From contig JAJCJC010000003.1 of NCBI GenBank assembly GCA_020555605.1, forward strand, positions 170,986 through 234,985: DNA of 64,000 nt, read 5' to 3'. Shown here in pieces: positions 61,794 to 64,000 of the stretch. The notes beneath the pieces were generated by a model. It was given only the letters and a program-made list of their open reading frames with translations, had not been told where the DNA came from and ran no database searches. A program made the translations under genes and the position numbers. How positions within the stretch are numbered: the stretch's first letter is position 1; each line of letters begins with the position of its first letter. Origin of the DNA: a bacterium 210917-SL.2.15. GTDB taxonomy: Bacteria > Bacillota > Clostridia > Oscillospirales > Oscillospiraceae.

Positions 61794-63335
61794 TTACCGT
61801 TTGCGCGGGATCAGCAGAAGCTGGCCGGCGCTGCAGGTGCAGTCCTCATCCATATCGTTGGCCGCGCGGATGACTTCTGCCGTGGTGGAATAACGCTTGG
61901 CGATATCCCACAGGCTTTCGTCCTCGTCGAACACTTTCAACACGATGGACGGGAGCTGGCTTGTATCCTTTGGATGTTCTGTATCCACCGCCATATCCGT
62001 CAGCCCCAGCAGCTGACGGCGGTCCGCCGCTTCCACAGAAAAGTCCGCCGAAAAGCGGACCTCGATGCCATTGGAGGAAATGGCAACGGAAAAATCGCCG
62101 CCGTACCGCACAGAAGCCGTGCAGCTACATTCTGATGAAACCTCCGCCCGACAGGTACATTCCAGCTGCCGCTCCGCTACCAGCGGTACACCGCCTTCGT
62201 CCAGGAACAGGAGTTTTACATGAGCCATCGTCTGAAGTACGGCGGTATTGTCCTCCCGGCTGACATTGACCTCATCAAAGGAAATGGCGGTGGACAGCAC
62301 TGCCGAGGGCACCACACCCACCTCAATTGTCTGCCGCACATTCTGGCGGCGGGTGAAGGCGTTAATGTCTCCGGTGCATTGCAGGTTCGACATCGTGGGC
62401 GTCACTTCATAAACGGTACTGTAAACGTCGCTGATGCAGCGAAACAGGACGCTGCGGCGGATACATGCCTGCGCACTGAGGTACACAGCCAGCGTCACGC
62501 GGCGGCGGTCATCGGGATTTTCATCGCTACCGATATGGTAGTCCATGCCGGACAGCTGCAGCGTAATCGCCGCCGCCGCGTCCTCCGGCGACTCTTCAAT
62601 CTCCATGATTTGTGAAAAGGGCAGTTCCGCCGTTGCTGAGGCGATTCCCTGCTGCTCGGTCCGGTAAAGAAGTTCGGCAAGCAGAATCCCTTTCACAATC
62701 AGTTTCGCGCCGAAAATTTTTGTTTCCTGTACGCTGGGGGTAATGGTACAGGACAGGATCTCCAGAACCGCTTCTTTTCCGGCCGGAATAGCAATTTCAT
62801 CTGTAAAGGTAAAATCCTTTTCAGCATATGCGGTAATCAAATTCAGGTTTTCCTGCCGAGCCATCTGGGCGATGCCCAAAGCACTCTCCGCAACGATATC
62901 GGTGCAGAAATCTGCTTTTGTGCTCTTAAGACCCTGCAGACGCACCGTCAACAGAACCCGGGTGAAAATTTTACGTGGATTCAGGCTTTTTGTCTCAATG
63001 CTCTGAATACGTACCCGGGCAAAAAGACTTTGACAATGCTCAAAATCCTTGTTGGAAAGGGATGTATTGAAGGGAAGCGAAAACTCAAGATTACGAATCC
63101 CATTTTCCCCTTCCGGCGTGAAGAGCACTGTAACCTTCACACTGCCTGAGACAATGGCTTTATCCCCCTGGATGTCCTTTCCGCGCAGAAACACCTTGCC
63201 ATCCGAATCGATGATCCGGGCAATATCCGGACAGTAATCCGGCACGATCGTTTCCGTCGCTTCTTCATGAACGGCTGTCGCCGCAGTGCTGAACTCATAA
63301 AAGCACAGCGTTTCCTTTTTCAATTCTAATTCCAT
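61794..63335 (-). CDS. sipL: SpoIVA-interacting protein SipL (DUF3794 + LysM)
   Basis: A 513-residue protein with SPOCS/DUF3794 repeats (VPDYCPDIARIIDSDGKVFLRGKDIQGDKAIVSGSVKVTVLF; a second from about 190; a third from about 330) and a C-terminal LysM domain (DEDESLWDIAKRYSTTAEVIRAANDMDED...LLIPRKR). Family knowledge: in Clostridioides difficile SipL binds SpoIVA through the LysM region and is needed for coat localisation around the forespore. It has GGGGAGG 7 bases before the ATG. It is preceded by spoVM and followed by spoIVA. Confidence 0.92.
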   Translation of the reverse strand: MELELKKETLCFYEFSTAATAVHEEATETIVPDYCPDIARIIDSDGKVFLRGKDIQGDKAIVSGSVKVTVLFTPEGENGIRNLEFSLPFNTSLSNKDFEHCQSLFARVRIQSIETKSLNPRKIFTRVLLTVRLQGLKSTKADFCTDIVAESALGIAQMARQENLNLITAYAEKDFTFTDEIAIPAGKEAVLEILSCTITPSVQETKIFGAKLIVKGILLAELLYRTEQQGIASATAELPFSQIMEIEESPEDAAAAITLQLSGMDYHIGSDENPDDRRRVTLAVYLSAQACIRRSVLFRCISDVYSTVYEVTPTMSNLQCTGDINAFTRRQNVRQTIEVGVVPSAVLSTAISFDEVNVSREDNTAVLQTMAHVKLLFLDEGGVPLVAERQLECTCRAEVSSECSCTASVRYGGDFSVAISSNGIEVRFSADFSVEAADRRQLLGLTDMAVDTEHPKDTSQLPSIVLKVFDEDESLWDIAKRYSTTAEVIRAANDMDEDCTCSAGQLLLIPRKR

Positions 63336-63486
63336 AGTTGTCCTCCCCTGCGATCCATGTCAGAATCCGTGCAGAAGGCCGCGGCCATTTCCCGCGCGCA
63401 GCGGGCCAAGCCCGGCAGGGCGCAGCGCCTGCACGGAGCAGCGGCATCTGTTTCATTCAAACCTATGTCCCACAGGGGGGCTTTAT

Positions 63487-63558
63487 TCACGCGATATGGA
63501 AAATTCTTTTCAGTACGCCGCACAAAAACTTTGGCGATTTCACAACGACGATCTTCAT
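63487..63558 (-). CDS. spoVM: Stage V sporulation protein SpoVM, tiny amphipathic coat anchor
   Basis: A 23-residue peptide beginning MKIVVVKSPKFL and ending in a basic-amphipathic segment (KRIFHIA). It matches the SpoVM pattern MKxxxxKxPKFLxG: start, Lys-7, Pro-9, Lys-10, Phe-11 and Leu-12 coincide with the Bacillus peptide. SpoVM is an amphipathic helix that recognises the convex forespore membrane and tethers SpoIVA. A GGAG lies about 12 bases upstream, a long spacing. It lies about 150 bases before sipL and about 24 bases after a small membrane-protein gene, in the same orientation. Confidence 0.8.
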   Translation of the reverse strand: MKIVVVKSPKFLCGVLKRIFHIA

Positions 63559-63582
63559 AACATGGCACATCTCCTTTCATCC

Positions 63583-63735
63583 CTACCGGCGCAGGCAACC
63601 GACGCCGCATGCGATCAGCAAAAAAGCAATGAGAAACAGCAGCGCGCCAATGGGGAAGATCGCCGTGATCAAAATCCCCAGCCCCAGGGCCAGGGCACAC
63701 AACCCGATAAACCAGAACTTTTGATGATTGCACAT
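63583..63735 (-). CDS. 50-residue Cys-containing membrane protein
   Basis: A short frame starting MCNHQKFWFIGLCALALG. It has one N-terminal span (LCALALGLGILITAIF), a turn with PIG, and a second span (LLFLIAFLLIACGVG) ending CLRR. AGGAGGGG lies 6 bases upstream of the ATG at 63733-63735. No known family is claimed. It stands directly before spoVM, so a mother-cell or spore-membrane role is possible. Confidence 0.7.
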   Translation of the reverse strand: MCNHQKFWFIGLCALALGLGILITAIFPIGALLFLIAFLLIACGVGCLRR

Positions 63736-63840
63736 TGCAATTCCCCTCCTGCACAACTGCTTTCTGTTTCAGTATATACAGTGCAAGCCGCAATGGTGCA
63801 TCGGCCAAAGGAACGCTGGATCGCCACAGCGCAGTTTATA

Positions 63841-63980
63841 AGTCAGGACCCCCGGCAAAGCCGGGGGGCTTGAGTAAGCCCTAGAAGGGCATAATACGGA
63901 CAACGCCCCTCAAGGGGCCTCGAATGGGTCGGCCAACTGCATTGCTGACTCATGGCGGCCCCTTAAGGGGCTTGTTTTAT
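63841..63980 (+). ncRNA. Dense multi-hairpin RNA, possible HEARO/omega-RNA at the left end of an IscB-type element
   Basis: Six consecutive stems can be drawn: CCCCCGGC/GCCGGGGG (63849-63867), GGCTT/AAGCC (63867-63880), GCCCT/AGGGC (63878-63890), GCCCCT/AGGGGC (63905-63918), GGGTCGGC with GCTGACTC (about 63926-63951), and the palindrome GCCCCTTAAGGGGC (63958-63971). Stem overlaps suggest alternative pairing. Single-stranded linkers (ATAATACGGACAAC, CTCGAAT) look conserved-type. The layout resembles, from memory, the HEARO RNAs upstream of iscB; nothing downstream is visible because the window ends at 64000. A repeat or other structured RNA remains possible. Confidence 0.4.
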
Positions 63981-64000
63981 GCCTTTGTATTCTTGCTACC

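Noticed and set aside
63326..63808. A 160-codon minus-strand frame upstream of sipL
   Set aside because: It runs across the clearly better 50-codon membrane-protein frame and spoVM in another phase, and has Cys/Arg-rich composition without family features.
1..64000. CRISPR arrays, prophage genes, tRNAs and 5S/16S/23S rRNA operons
   Set aside because: No regularly spaced repeats, phage structural genes, tRNA cloverleaf or rRNA signatures were recognised on either strand; a tool search could still find a weak case.

Overview
The window reads as chromosome of a low-to-mid GC Gram-positive, spore-forming anaerobe of the class Clostridia, most likely an Oscillospiraceae/Ruminococcaceae-type gut bacterium. 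Evidence: a SCIFF peptide with its radical-SAM maturase, many sporulation genes (SpoIVA, SipL, a tiny SpoVM, CotJA/B/C, SigH, YunB, SpoIIM, a SpoIID-domain protein, a CwlD-like amidase), PPi-type phosphofructokinase, consensus TTGACA-17-TATAAT promoters and purine-rich Shine-Dalgarno sites. No tRNA, 5S/16S/23S rRNA or CRISPR array was seen. The only clear RNA genes are RNase P RNA, a manganese-type riboswitch and a structured RNA at the right edge.

Layout. 1-1.1 kb: C-terminal end of an S-layer-homology surface protein. 1.2-5.7 kb (minus): polyamine ABC transporter potABCD plus a small thioesterase. 5.8-13.5 kb: pseudouridine synthase (minus), then yceD/rpmF, a DUF512 radical-SAM-like protein and der-plsY-gpsA (plus), then asd (minus). 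13.7-22.1 kb (plus): SpoIID-like protein, queA, tgt, yajC, a small membrane protein, scfA-scfB, a spoIIM-like gene and xerD. 22.2-27.4 kb: ridA (minus), ruvCAB, glmM, sigH and a zinc-ribbon protein. 27.5-31.9 kb: a single-domain Old Yellow Enzyme (minus), a DUF1858 protein, trmK-nif3, yebC, and rnpB (minus). 32-43.8 kb (plus): murD, a PLP enzyme, yunB, ligA, a riboswitch-controlled P-type ATPase, cotJAB (fused) and cotJC, a cwlD-like gene and radA. 43.9-48.3 kb: a XerC-like recombinase, an amidase-domain protein and fba (minus), facing pfp (plus). 48.35-49.53 kb: a dead, internally inverted IS3-family element. 49.5-59.1 kb: secDF, purB, aspC (minus), a YrvL-like protein (plus), then coaX, leuB, leuD and leuC (minus), with a Crp/Fnr regulator divergent from leuC. 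60.3-63.7 kb (minus): a small membrane protein, spoVM, sipL and spoIVA. 63.84-64 kb: a run of hairpins that may be the left end of an IscB-type element.

The most notable items are: the physical cluster spoVM-sipL-spoIVA, joining three partners of the spore-coat basement; a direct CotJA-CotJB fusion; a perfect 14-bp inverted repeat just downstream of a consensus promoter in front of the XerC-like recombinase; opposed aspC and yrvL promoters whose -10 boxes overlap; a manganese-type riboswitch whose P1 strand is shared with a terminator; a 354-bp inversion inside the IS3 relic that restores the transposase frame when flipped back in silico; a CoaX homologue lacking the usual catalytic Asp; and the putative omega-RNA-like structure at the right edge.
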